A stretch of 64,000 bases of DNA from NCBI GenBank assembly GCA_049324875.1, contig JBMONC010000042.1, positions 1 through 64,000 of the forward strand, in the 5' to 3' direction. This DNA comes from JAWLHU01 sp049324875 (GTDB lineage Bacteria > Bacillota > Sulfobacillia > Symbiobacteriales > Symbiobacteriaceae). Shown piece by piece: positions 43,053 through 51,384 of the stretch. Both the position numbers and the translations under genes were made by a program. Under the pieces are notes generated by a model. That model made no database searches, was not told the origin of the DNA, and worked only from the letters and a program-made list of their open reading frames with translations. Each line of letters starts with the position of its first letter. Positions within the stretch are counted from its first letter, which is position 1.

Positions 43053-43373
43053 TTGCCGAAGGTCGAGGTTGAGGGACGTGGTTCCTTTGAGGTTCCCGCC
43101 GGCAAGAAGCTGGTACTTGCCATTGAGGATGGCGGGGTCGATATCCTGCACCGCTGCGGCGGCAACGCCCGCTGCACCACCTGCCGGGTCGAGGTCCTGG
43201 AGGGGGATGCGGGGCCGATGGGCGATGCTGAGCGGGCAAAGCTGGAGGAGAAGGGGCTGCTGGGGCAGTTCCGGCTCTCCTGCCAGATTCGGGTCCAGAG
43301 CGACCTGAAGGTGCGGCCGGCCCAGACCGCCGCCACCTCGGGGCTGGCCCCGGGGCCCCGCCCTGCGGACTAG
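43053..43373 (+). CDS. Plant-type 2Fe-2S ferredoxin
   Basis: 106 residues from TTG 43053, with SD GGAGGTG seven bases upstream; the open frame extends upstream without signals. Cluster ligands follow C-x5-C-x2-C (HRCGGNARCTTCRVEV, residues ~30-45) and a distal Cys in FRLSCQIRV (~80). A soluble one-electron carrier; partner unknown. The preceding 290 bp (42763-43052) hold only its promoter region. Confidence 0.88.
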   Translation: MPKVEVEGRGSFEVPAGKKLVLAIEDGGVDILHRCGGNARCTTCRVEVLEGDAGPMGDAERAKLEEKGLLGQFRLSCQIRVQSDLKVRPAQTAATSGLAPGPRPAD

Positions 43374-43385
43374 ACGGGAACAGCG

Positions 43386-43412
43386 AAGCGCCGTGGGCTC
43401 TCCACGGCGCTT
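43386..43412. terminator. Bidirectional terminator between ferredoxin and downstream convergent gene
   Basis: AAGCGCCGTGG, loop GCTCT, CCACGGCGCTT. Confidence 0.75.
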
Positions 43413-43419
43413 GACTCTG

Positions 43420-43752
43420 CTAGGCGACCGGTGCCAGGAGGGTGACCGGGAGGGCCTCTTCGATGCGGGCGTCATAGATGGCGCCGCCGGAGAGGTTCCG
43501 CACCACCGTGCGGAGGGCGTTGGGGCAGAGCGGCTCCATGGCGGCGCTCTCGTCGATGCGGACCACCAGGGTGCCCCCGTCCAGCCGGAGGGCATGCAGG
43601 TCGATGCCAATCGCCTCCAACCGCCCCTGCAGCTCCCGGGCCATGCGCTGGACCAGCGGGTCGGTCTGCCCGCAGGCCACGCCGGCGCTGAGGATGAACG
43701 GGGCGCCGTTCTCCAGGGCGAGAGTCTGAGCGATCGCAGTGGCAACCTTCAT
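43420..43752 (-). CDS. Conserved-looking small protein, unknown
   Basis: 110 residues from ATG 43752 (SD GGAAGGAGGG). Predicted alpha/beta with 'GRLEAIGIDLHALRLDGGTLVVRIDES' suggesting a compact NifU/MetQ-like strand-helix pattern, and a PLCPNAL segment. Cysteines: VACGQTD and PLCPNA. I recognise no family. It is separated from the upstream ImmA/IrrE gene by a hairpin and converges on the ferredoxin gene. Confidence 0.6.
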   Translation of the reverse strand: MKVATAIAQTLALENGAPFILSAGVACGQTDPLVQRMARELQGRLEAIGIDLHALRLDGGTLVVRIDESAAMEPLCPNALRTVVRNLSGGAIYDARIEEALPVTLLAPVA

Positions 43753-43793
43753 GGATGAAGCCCTCCTTCCGTCTGTTACACCTGGATAGTCGC

Positions 43794-43824
43794 ACGCCCC
43801 CGCGAAGACTCCTCGCGGGGGCGT
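43794..43824. terminator. Perfect 12-bp hairpin after the ImmA/IrrE gene
   Basis: ACGCCCCCGCGA, loop AGACTCC, TCGCGGGGGCGT. The run TTTTTT lies on the + strand side, upstream of the hairpin for the leftward genes, so efficiency as a minus-strand terminator is uncertain. Confidence 0.65.
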
Positions 43825-43841
43825 ACACTTTTTTCGACGAA

Positions 43842-44465
43842 TCAGCGGCGGATGGGAAGGTTGAGCCGCTCCAACCGGATCTCCATCGCCTGGGGAGAGA
43901 CATCGAAGTGGCGGGCCAGGGCGAAGAGCTTGCCGCCGGTCACCTTGTGCATCGCCCGCAGGGGCTGCTCGGGCATCAGCAGCTCGCTGGCGAAGAGGTT
44001 GGCCTCCACCTCGCGCTGCAGGTGGAGCAGGCGGGGATCGCGGCCCTGCGGGGGGCGTGGCCCTCCCGGCCCCCCTCCGCCGGCGGCGGCCGGGCCCCGC
44101 AGGGCGCGGACCGCCTCGGGGCTCACCTGCATATCCTGGCTGGAGCAGGTGAAGAGTCCCATGTGCGGCTTGAAGTGCAGGACGAAGTGTCCCACCTCGT
44201 GGGCGACGGAGAAGCGCTGCCGGTGGGGGTGGTGGCGCCCCTCCACGGCGATCAGCCGCCCGTTGCCGTCGAGGAAGGCGGCGTACTCCCGTGTTCCCAC
44301 CCGGAGGTCGTAGACCGGCTGCACCCCCAGCTCGAAGAGGAGGGCGGCCAGCAGTTCCACATCGACCCGGTAGCCGTCCCACGGCTCCCCGAGCGACTCG
44401 AACTCCCGCCGGGCTCGCTCCAACACCTGTTGGGCGGCGCGCTCGGCGGGACTCCTGGCGGCCAT
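43842..44465 (-). CDS. ImmA/IrrE-family metallopeptidase
   Basis: 207 residues from ATG 44465. The zinc site is SVAHEVGHFVLHF (HEXXH, residues ~86-98), followed by 'EVEANLFASELLMPE', the classic third-ligand segment of the IrrE/ImmA domain (PF06114). A Gly/Pro-rich insertion of about 20 residues sits between them. Family members cleave HTH repressors. The upstream neighbour in the same operon is an HTH protein and the first gene a sigma factor, which suggests a proteolytic switch. Confidence 0.9.
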   Translation of the reverse strand: MAARSPAERAAQQVLERARREFESLGEPWDGYRVDVELLAALLFELGVQPVYDLRVGTREYAAFLDGNGRLIAVEGRHHPHRQRFSVAHEVGHFVLHFKPHMGLFTCSSQDMQVSPEAVRALRGPAAAGGGGPGGPRPPQGRDPRLLHLQREVEANLFASELLMPEQPLRAMHKVTGGKLFALARHFDVSPQAMEIRLERLNLPIRR

Positions 44466-44466
44466 C

Positions 44467-45051
44467 CTATTTCTCCTCGGGAGGCTTCGTCCGCGCCGCC
44501 TCCCGGACCTTCCGGAGCAACTCCTCCCGCTCCTCGTCGGTGCTGGCCTCCCGATCCCGGGTGAAGACCGCCTGCCCGGAAGTGGACAGGCCTTCCAGGG
44601 AGAGGAGACGCCGGACCTCCTTGACCAGCGAGGCGAAGGAGGCGCCCACCCGCCCCGCCAGCTGCTTGATCGTCGGGTTGTCGAGCCCGGTGACCGGGGT
44701 CTGGTCCCGGGAGAGCTGCTCCAGCGCCTGGACGGGCAGGCCGGTGCGCCGGGCCTGCTCCTCCAGGGAGAGCCCGGCCTCCTCCCGCTCACGGGTGAAG
44801 AGCTCCCCGACCGTCTCCCGGGCAGGCTGCTCCGCCACCTGGGCAAAGAGGCTGACGGCAAAGGCGCGGGAGCGCTCCTCCGCCTGCTGCCACCGCTTCT
44901 CCTCGTGCAGGGTGAGCATCACGGGAAGGAGCTCCCGCAGCTCGTCGGCGTGCTCGGGGTAGGCGGAGGCGAAGGCCGCGATGTCGAGCCGCCCGGTGGC
45001 TTCGAGCCGCCGCTGGGCCTCGGCCACTACCGCTTCGATCGGCCTGGTCAT
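44467..45051 (-). CDS. HTH protein, possible anti-sigma or ImmR-like repressor
   Basis: 194 residues. The N-terminal ~50 residues ('FASAYPEHADELRELLPVML') resemble segments linked to ECF-type regulation. Residues ~82-150 look like an Xre-type HTH (TREREEAGLSLEEQARRTGL...LEQLSRD), followed by a charged C-terminus. It starts in an ATGA overlap with the sigma gene and ends one base before the peptidase start codon. Proposed role: partner of the sigma factor and substrate of the ImmA/IrrE peptidase; this is inference. Confidence 0.65.
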   Translation of the reverse strand: MTRPIEAVVAEAQRRLEATGRLDIAAFASAYPEHADELRELLPVMLTLHEEKRWQQAEERSRAFAVSLFAQVAEQPARETVGELFTREREEAGLSLEEQARRTGLPVQALEQLSRDQTPVTGLDNPTIKQLAGRVGASFASLVKEVRRLLSLEGLSTSGQAVFTRDREASTDEEREELLRKVREAARTKPPEEK

Positions 45052-45692
45052 GTGCGGGTACCCCCTCGGTGTTCGTAACCCAGGGCCTCGAGCTGCCGCC
45101 GCAGTTCCTTCAGGCCCCGATAGTAGTAGTTCTCGACCCGTTTTTCTGCCCCGTCCTCGTTGGGCACCAGCCCTTCCGCGACGAGGATCCGGGCGGTCTC
45201 CCTGTTGGAGAGCCCCTGCAGGTGCCGGGCCTCGATGGTGCGCCGGTAATGGTCGGGGAGATTTTCCATGGCCTGCTGAAGGAGCCGCTCCTCGTCGGAG
45301 CGAACCGCTACCTCCAGAGGGTCCGGGGTCTCGGCGGCCTGCTGCTCCAGGAGCGATCGACCCTCGCCCTCCCGGTCGGTCTGGGTGGCGTCGAGGATGG
45401 CCGCCTCCCTGGTGCGACCCCGCCTGCGGAGTTCGTCGATCAGCCGGCGCTTCAGCAGGGTGTGGAAGAGCGCGGCGAAGCTGTCGGGCGGCTGCCGCTT
45501 GACGGCGCTGACCAGGGTGGACCAGAGATTCTGCATGATATCCTCCGCCAGATAGGGGTCGCCGATCTGGCGTCGGATGATGCGCATTCCCTTCCCGTGG
45601 TACCGCCCCACCAGCTCGGTCCAGGCCTCCTGGACCCCGGCCATGGCGGAGCGCAGCAGGGCTTCATCCGTCAGGGATGTGATCGGCCCCAA
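45048..45692 (-). CDS. ECF-like RNA polymerase sigma factor
   Basis: 214 residues. Sigma-2 region 'DPYLAEDIMQNLWSTLVSAV' through 'LLKRRLIDELRRRGR', and sigma-4 'LPDHYRRTIEARHLQGLSNRETARIL'. The linker between them is long and polar. It is the first gene of a three-gene minus-strand operon with an HTH protein and an ImmA/IrrE peptidase, and its upstream region is shared with the divergent GNAT gene. Confidence 0.87.
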   Translation of the reverse strand: MGPITSLTDEALLRSAMAGVQEAWTELVGRYHGKGMRIIRRQIGDPYLAEDIMQNLWSTLVSAVKRQPPDSFAALFHTLLKRRLIDELRRRGRTREAAILDATQTDREGEGRSLLEQQAAETPDPLEVAVRSDEERLLQQAMENLPDHYRRTIEARHLQGLSNRETARILVAEGLVPNEDGAEKRVENYYYRGLKELRRQLEALGYEHRGGTRT

Positions 45693-45847
45693 CCGGTATG
45701 ACCTCCTCGCCTACCCCGTACGTCGTCCCGGGGGTGTCAATCTCCTCACCTCTGTTCCATTCTTTTTTTCGGCCGAAGAGTCCTGTCGCCTCCGGGAAAC
45801 CGGCCCTGGTCCGGAAGGGGGATGGGACCGCAGTCAGGAGGTGTCTC

Positions 45848-46744
45848 ATGGCGGAGTTTGAGGTGCGCCCCGCCCGGTTCGAGGACCTGCCGGATGCGGC
45901 GGATGCTCAGTACGAAGCGCTTGTGGATATGCACCGGCGCCACGGCCTCCCCTCGCCGGCTGCCCCGCCCAGCGGCCTGGCCCCCGGCTGGGTCCACCTG
46001 TTCGAAAGCCACGGGGGCGGGGGCTTCTACGTGGCGGAAGCAGGGGGCCGGATCATCGCCGTGATGGTCGGAATCCTCCGGGAGGGCAACTGGTTTCTGG
46101 CGAACTTCTGGTGCCGCCCGCAATGGCAGGGCAAGGGGGTGGGGGCGGCCCTCCGCGAGGCGATGCGCCCGCACCTGGAGGCGGCTGAGGTCGCATCGGT
46201 CTACGCCTCCTATGACCCGCCCGCCATGACCACCTACCAGCGGCTGGGCATGTGGGCCCGGGCTCCGTTCTTCGCCTTCACCCTGCCCGAGGGGCGGCGC
46301 ATCGCCGGGACGACCCCGTGGCCGGGGGTGGTTCGGGAGCCATCCGGCCTGTCGGAGCAGGATCTGGCGGCGGTGGGTGAGCTGGACAGGGCGGTGCGGG
46401 GCTGCCGGCGGGATCTGGACCAGCGGCACATCGCCGGTCGGCCCGGGGTCAGGAGCTACCTGTTCGAGCGGGAGGGGCGGCTCCTCGCCTATGCCCACGC
46501 CTGGCCGACCGGGGTGATCGGGCCGGTGGCCGCGGCGGACCCGGCAGACCTGCCAGCGGTTCTGGAGCGGGCGGCAGCGGGGCTGGAGGGTCCGATCAGC
46601 CTGCGGGTGCCGGGCGAGAACGTCACCGCCGTCCAGTGGTGTCTCTCCCGGGGCTTCCGGCTGCGCGAACATGCGCTCTTCTTCAGTTCCAGGCCCTTCG
46701 GCCAGTTCGACCGGTATATCATCACCGGCCCGAGCCTGCTGTGA
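45848..46744 (+). CDS. GNAT-family N-acetyltransferase
   Basis: 298 residues from ATG 45848 (SD CAGGAGGTG). The N-terminal GNAT domain has the acetyl-CoA motif 'CRPQWQGKGVGAALREAM' (Q/RxxGxG/A) near residue 100. The C-terminal half appears to be a second, degenerate GNAT-like domain, giving the tandem layout seen in some acetyltransferases. Substrate unknown. Divergent from the sigma-factor operon. Confidence 0.85.
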   Translation: MAEFEVRPARFEDLPDAADAQYEALVDMHRRHGLPSPAAPPSGLAPGWVHLFESHGGGGFYVAEAGGRIIAVMVGILREGNWFLANFWCRPQWQGKGVGAALREAMRPHLEAAEVASVYASYDPPAMTTYQRLGMWARAPFFAFTLPEGRRIAGTTPWPGVVREPSGLSEQDLAAVGELDRAVRGCRRDLDQRHIAGRPGVRSYLFEREGRLLAYAHAWPTGVIGPVAAADPADLPAVLERAAAGLEGPISLRVPGENVTAVQWCLSRGFRLREHALFFSSRPFGQFDRYIITGPSLL

Positions 46745-46790
46745 GGGGAGCCGCCGGTGGGTGGCGCCAATCGTTTACCTGTGTCTCCTT

Positions 46791-46819
46791 TTGTCACTGA
46801 TCCCTCGATCGCGTATACT
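46791..46819 (+). promoter_or_regulatory. Sigma-A-type promoter of the two-component operon
   Basis: TTGTCA (46791-46796), 17-bp spacer, TATACT (46814-46819), just upstream of the response-regulator gene. Confidence 0.75.
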
Positions 46820-46848
46820 CAAGTCAGACGTGGCAGGAGGGGATGCCT

Positions 46849-47538
46849 GTGCCAAACCGCGTGCTGGTCGTCGATGACGATGTGAAGATCACCTCCTTCC
46901 TCCGGCGCAGCCTGGCGCTGGAGGGGTATGAGGTGTTGGTCGCCAACAGCGGAACCGAGGCGCTGCGGGTCGTGGCTGATGCCCCGCCCGACCTGATGAT
47001 CCTGGACATCATGATGCCCGATGTGGACGGGCTGGAGGTCTGCCGCCGGGTGAGGGCGGCGGGAGAGGAGTTCCCGATCCTGATGCTGACCGCCAAGGAC
47101 TCCATCTTGGACCGGGTGAAGGGGCTGGATCAGGGGGCGGATGACTACCTGGTGAAACCCTTCGCCCTGGAGGAGCTGCTGGCCCGGCTGCGGGCGCTCT
47201 CCCGCCGGCTTGTGCAGGCCGGCAAGGAGGAGGAGTCGCCCGGCCTGCTCCAATACGCGGACCTGAAGCTGGACACCGCCAGCCGTGAGGCCTACCGGGG
47301 GAGCCGGGCGATCGAACTGACCGCCAAGGAGTTCGAACTGCTCGCCCTTTTCATGAACCACCCGCGCCAGGTTCTGACCCGCGACCTCCTGATGGAGAAG
47401 GTCTGGGGCTACGACTACTCGGGTGAGTCCAACGTGCTGGAGGTTTACGTGGGCTACCTGCGCCAAAAACTGGAGGCTGGTGGCGAACCCCGGCTGATTC
47501 AGACGGTCCGGGGCGTCGGCTATGTCCTGAAGGAGTGA
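46849..47538 (+). CDS. OmpR-family response regulator
   Basis: About 229 residues from GTG 46849, which has GGAGG eight bases upstream; ATG 46843 is too close to that site. The receiver domain has the acidic pair in VVDDD, phospho-acceptor Asp in ILDIMMPDVDG and Lys in YLVKPF; a C-terminal winged helix follows (ELTAKEFELLALF ... TVRGVGYVL). With the kinase 8 bp downstream it resembles envelope-stress systems such as MprAB or CssRS, which fits the adjacent HtrA. Confidence 0.95.
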   Translation: MPNRVLVVDDDVKITSFLRRSLALEGYEVLVANSGTEALRVVADAPPDLMILDIMMPDVDGLEVCRRVRAAGEEFPILMLTAKDSILDRVKGLDQGADDYLVKPFALEELLARLRALSRRLVQAGKEEESPGLLQYADLKLDTASREAYRGSRAIELTAKEFELLALFMNHPRQVLTRDLLMEKVWGYDYSGESNVLEVYVGYLRQKLEAGGEPRLIQTVRGVGYVLKE

Positions 47539-47545
47539 GCCTCCC

Positions 47546-48916
47546 GTGTCGCTGCGCCTTCGGCTCACACTGCTTTATACCGGCCTGCTGACGGGCGCTC
47601 TGATCCTCTTCAGCCTCCTCGCCTATGGCATCCTGCGCTGGACCTATATCCAGGCGGTCGATACCAACCTGGAGCAGGTGGGGCTCTTCGTGGCGCAGTC
47701 CATCCGGCAGGCGGGGGGGCGGGTCTACATTCCGGCCCTGCAGAGCCTCTCTGACCGGTCCACCTTCATCCTTGTCCGCAACCTGGAGGAGGTGGTGGCC
47801 CGCTCCAGCGACTTCACCGGCTCCTTTCCCCTGCATGAGCAGGCGCGCAAAGGGCAGGCGATGACCTCCTCCGAGGTGGATGCCCAGGGGCTGCCCTACC
47901 GGCTCTACACCCTTCCCCTCACCGTAGGGGACGAGGTGAGAGGCTGGGTCCAGGTGGCCCAACCCCTCCACCTGATGGAGCTGGCCTCCGCCCGGATGCG
48001 CCCGCTGCTGGGGCTGGGCGTCTTCCTCTTCGTCGGGGCGACGGGGGTGGCTGCCTGGTGGTTGGCGGGGCGGGCGATCCGGCCCATCCAGAACGTGGCG
48101 CAGGCGGCGGAGGCGATCGGGCATTCGGCGGACCTGAGCCTGCGGGTCCCGATGCAGGGGCCCGAGGACGAGGTCGGGCGCCTGGTTCTGACCTTCAACG
48201 ACATGCTGGAGCAGCTCCAGGGGCTGTACGGCCGGCTGGCCGCCACCCTGGATGCCCAGAAGCGCTTTGTCGCCGATGCCTCCCACGAACTGCGAACCCC
48301 CCTGACGATCATCCGGGGGAACATCGAGTACCTGGAAAAGGCGCAGACCCTGGACCCCGAGGCGCTGGCCGACGTGAAGGCCGAGGCCGAGCGGATGTCC
48401 CGGCTGGTGGAGGAGCTGCTGGCCATGGCCCGGGCCGACGCGGGGCAGGAGCCGGAGCTGGAGCCGCTCGCCCTGGGCCCGCTGGTGCGGGAGGTCTGCC
48501 GTCGGGCCGAGGCGCTGCCGCATGAGGCGGCCTTCCGCACCGACCTGCCGGAGGCGCTGGACCGTGTGATGATCACCGGCCACGCCGAGTGGCTCCGCCG
48601 GGCGCTGCTGATCTTGATCGACAACGCCTTCAAGTACACCCCCTCGGGCTCGGTCACAGTGCGGGCCGGGCGGCAGGGGGAGGGCGTGGTGCTCCAGGTG
48701 ATCGACACGGGGATCGGCATCCCCGCCGAGGACCTGCCCCATATCTTCGAGCGGTTCTACCGGGCCGACCGAGCCCGGGCGCGGGGCGGGACCGGCCTCG
48801 GTCTGGCCATCGCCAACTGGGTGGCCGGCATCCACAACGGCGCCCTGACCGTCGAGAGCGAGCTGGGGAAGGGCTCCACCTTCAGCCTCTGGCTCCCCAT
48901 CCGCCGGTCGGCCTGA
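47546..48916 (+). CDS. Membrane sensor histidine kinase
   Basis: 456 residues from GTG 47546 (SD AAGGAG). Two membrane helices (about 10-30 and 150-175) flank an extracellular sensor of ~115 residues; then HAMP, HisKA with phospho-acceptor His in DASHELRTPLT (~250), and HATPase boxes N (LILIDNAFKYTP), G1 (VIDTGIGIP), F (IFERFYR) and G2 (GGTGLGLAI). Partner of the preceding regulator. Confidence 0.95.
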   Translation: MSLRLRLTLLYTGLLTGALILFSLLAYGILRWTYIQAVDTNLEQVGLFVAQSIRQAGGRVYIPALQSLSDRSTFILVRNLEEVVARSSDFTGSFPLHEQARKGQAMTSSEVDAQGLPYRLYTLPLTVGDEVRGWVQVAQPLHLMELASARMRPLLGLGVFLFVGATGVAAWWLAGRAIRPIQNVAQAAEAIGHSADLSLRVPMQGPEDEVGRLVLTFNDMLEQLQGLYGRLAATLDAQKRFVADASHELRTPLTIIRGNIEYLEKAQTLDPEALADVKAEAERMSRLVEELLAMARADAGQEPELEPLALGPLVREVCRRAEALPHEAAFRTDLPEALDRVMITGHAEWLRRALLILIDNAFKYTPSGSVTVRAGRQGEGVVLQVIDTGIGIPAEDLPHIFERFYRADRARARGGTGLGLAIANWVAGIHNGALTVESELGKGSTFSLWLPIRRSA

Positions 48917-49083
48917 GGTATCGACTGAGAGAGACGCCCTCCGGGCCCCCCGGAGGGTGATTCGCGTGAGGGCCGAAATTCTTATGCCATTCTTAGAGAG
49001 ACTTCAGTTCCCTTTCAGCCATTCCCCGCATCATAAGAGCGTACAGTACAAGATCTCCGTCGATCGTCGAGGAGGGGATGCAG

Positions 49084-50460
49084 ATGTTCGACGAAAAGGA
49101 CAGAGTAAAGAACAGCCTGGACGAGAGCGGCTCCAAGGGGGAGGAGCGCCCCGTCGAGTCCGCTGATGCCATGGAGGGCCAGCCTGCGGCGCAGGCCGGC
49201 ACCGCCGTTGAGGAGCCGCAGCAGGTTGAGCCCGCGCTGGAGCTGCCGGAGATCCCGGCGCCCGCGCCCGCTCCCGCTCCCCTTTACAGCCCGCCCGCCC
49301 CCGAGCCCCGGCGCAGCGGCTCCGGGTGGAGGCTCTTTGCGGCGGCCCTGGCGCTGGTGGTCATCTCGACCGCCGTCGGCAGCGGCACCACCTACTACCT
49401 GATGTCGAAGTACCAGCAGGAGAGCCGTCCCATCGGCTATTCGCTGATCGAATCCCCGGGCATGAAGGCGATTTCGCAGACCACCGCCGAGGCCGCCGCC
49501 AGCGTGGTCCCGAGCATCTACCGGCGGGTGGCCCCCTCGGTGGTGGCGATCACCGTCTCCGCCGGCGACGGCTTCTTCCGCAGCCAGGGCTCCGGCTCCG
49601 GCTTCGTGGTCGACCCCCGGGGCTATATTCTGACCAACTACCACGTGGTGGATCAGGCACAGCGGATCCAGGTCAAGTTCGTGGACGGCACCACCATGAA
49701 CGCCAAGGTGGTGGGTACCCACAGGTGGCGCGACCTGGCGGTCCTGAAGGTGGAGCCCGGCAACCGGAGCCTTGTGGCCGCTCCGCTCGGCGATTCGGAC
49801 CAGGTGGAGGTGGGCGAGCTGGCCATCGCCATCGGCAACCCCTTCGGCCAGGAGTTCACCGTCACCGCCGGCATCGTCTCGGCCCTCAACCGGGAGATCA
49901 CCGAAGAGGGGAACCCGGTCTCCATCCCGGGGGCGATCCAGACCGATGCCGCCATCAACCCCGGCAACTCCGGCGGGCCGCTGCTCAACGCCCGCGGCGA
50001 GGTGATCGGGATCAACACCGCCATCGAGGGGCCGGTGCGCGGCAACGTGGGTCTCGGCTTCGCCGTGCCGGTCAACCTGGCCAAGGAGATCCTGCCGAAG
50101 CTGATCGCCGGTGAGAAGCTGCAGAAGCCCTTCCTGGGCGTCAGCCTGAGGGATATGAACGCCCAGGCCGCCCAGCTGCTGGGAACCGACGTGCGGGAGG
50201 GAACGATCGTCTGGGGTGTGGAGCCGGGCTCGGCGGCCGAGAAGGCCGGCCTGCAGCCGCCCACCTTTGACGAGACCAACCTGCTGAAGAGCGCCGACGT
50301 GATCGTGAAGGCGAACGAGACGGAGATCCGGAACACCTCCGACCTGATCAACTTCATCGCCCGGCAGAAGATCGGTGACACCATCACCCTCACCGTGGTG
50401 CGCGGCAAGGAACGGGTGACCCTGCAGGCCACCCTGGGCGCCGCTGACATCGAGGAGTAG
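49084..50460 (+). CDS. htrA: HtrA/DegP-type membrane serine protease
   Basis: 458 residues from ATG 49084 (GGAGGGG ends six bases upstream; ATG 49078 is too close). A Pro/Glu-rich cytoplasmic segment, one membrane helix (LFAAALALVVISTAVGSG), then the trypsin-like domain with His in NYHVV, Asp in RDLAVLKV and Ser in GNSGGPL, and one C-terminal PDZ domain. Degrades misfolded exported proteins. It follows the two-component pair by 167 bp and is its likely target. Confidence 0.94.
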   Translation: MFDEKDRVKNSLDESGSKGEERPVESADAMEGQPAAQAGTAVEEPQQVEPALELPEIPAPAPAPAPLYSPPAPEPRRSGSGWRLFAAALALVVISTAVGSGTTYYLMSKYQQESRPIGYSLIESPGMKAISQTTAEAAASVVPSIYRRVAPSVVAITVSAGDGFFRSQGSGSGFVVDPRGYILTNYHVVDQAQRIQVKFVDGTTMNAKVVGTHRWRDLAVLKVEPGNRSLVAAPLGDSDQVEVGELAIAIGNPFGQEFTVTAGIVSALNREITEEGNPVSIPGAIQTDAAINPGNSGGPLLNARGEVIGINTAIEGPVRGNVGLGFAVPVNLAKEILPKLIAGEKLQKPFLGVSLRDMNAQAAQLLGTDVREGTIVWGVEPGSAAEKAGLQPPTFDETNLLKSADVIVKANETEIRNTSDLINFIARQKIGDTITLTVVRGKERVTLQATLGAADIEE

Positions 50461-50499
50461 GGATTTTGTCGATAAATAAAGTCAGGGGCGCACGCCCGA

Positions 50500-50532
50500 G
50501 AGAGCCGGTATCCCTGGGCCGGCTCTCTTTTC
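50500..50532 (+). terminator. Terminator after htrA
   Basis: GAGAGCCGG, loop of 10, CCGGCTCTC followed by TTTTCC. Confidence 0.85.
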
Positions 50533-50589
50533 CTTTGCCCTTTGGCCAACCGGGGCAAACTACCCTCAAACGCACGAGGAGGGTAACCC

Positions 50590-50772
50590 ATGACCGAGAA
50601 GCACCCGACCAGCGGGAAGCGACCCGCCACCGAGAACCGGCAGCCAGCCGGGCGGATTCACCTGGACCATGGGGTTTCGTCGCTGGTGGCCCAGGACAGC
50701 CCCGATGATCCGCAGCTGGGCGCCCCGGATCCCGCCGGCCGGGAGAAGCCCACGGGCAAAAATGAGGCGTAG
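50590..50772 (+). CDS. Small hydrophilic protein, unknown
   Basis: 60 residues with SD CGAGGAGGG seven bases before the ATG. Highly polar and Pro-rich, no hydrophobic segment, no cysteines; probably disordered. No family recognised. Good ribosome binding site and position between a terminator and the next gene support it as real, but composition-based evidence is thin. Confidence 0.45.
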   Translation: MTEKHPTSGKRPATENRQPAGRIHLDHGVSSLVAQDSPDDPQLGAPDPAGREKPTGKNEA

Positions 50773-50857
50773 GCTGCCGGGCGGATAGCCCATCGGGCGA
50801 TTCTGGTGTACACTGTAAGTGAGTGAGAAGGTTCTGAATCGGGAGGGGGTGCCCCTC

Positions 50858-51304
50858 ATGCCACGCCTGGCCGCAAGCCTCTGGATCGATGCGGAGCCGG
50901 AGCGGGTCTTTTGCATCTGTCAGGCGCCGCCGGTGGCGCTACTGCCCCTGGGGGGCCCGCGCCTGATCGTCCTCGACAGGCCGGGGGCGGTGGGGAGCCG
51001 CTACCGCTGGGAGTTCTGGCGGGCGGGCTTACACGGCCGGCTCGACTCGGTCGTGACGGAGTCGGAAGCGGGGCGGCGGCTCGCCTTCCGCGGAGAGTCG
51101 GGCTGGGAGATGGAGGCCGACCTGACGCTGGTGCCGGAGAAGGGCGGTACCCGCCTGCTCTTCCGGATGCAGTACCGCTTTCGGTTTCCCTTTCGCTGGC
51201 TTCTCCCCGGGGCTCTGATCCGACTGGGCGTCTGGCACGCCCTGCAGCAGGTGAAGGCGGTGGCCGAACGGCCCGAGCCTTCCGGGGCGCTCACCTCCCC
51301 CTAG
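50858..51304 (+). CDS. SRPBCC-fold protein
   Basis: 148 residues from ATG 50858 (SD GGAGGGGGTG). The pattern 'ASLWIDAEPERVF', 'PGAVGSRYRWEF' and 'TRLLFRMQYRFRFPFRW' fits the polyketide-cyclase/SRPBCC (START-like) superfamily, which binds hydrophobic ligands in a helix-grip cavity. Ligand unknown. Confidence 0.7.
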   Translation: MPRLAASLWIDAEPERVFCICQAPPVALLPLGGPRLIVLDRPGAVGSRYRWEFWRAGLHGRLDSVVTESEAGRRLAFRGESGWEMEADLTLVPEKGGTRLLFRMQYRFRFPFRWLLPGALIRLGVWHALQQVKAVAERPEPSGALTSP

Positions 51305-51384
51305 CCCGCCAGCAAACAGGAGCCGGAGGGCCGCAGCCAGCGGTTCTCCGGCCACTCTTTGTCCCACGTGAGGAGTGATAAGGC

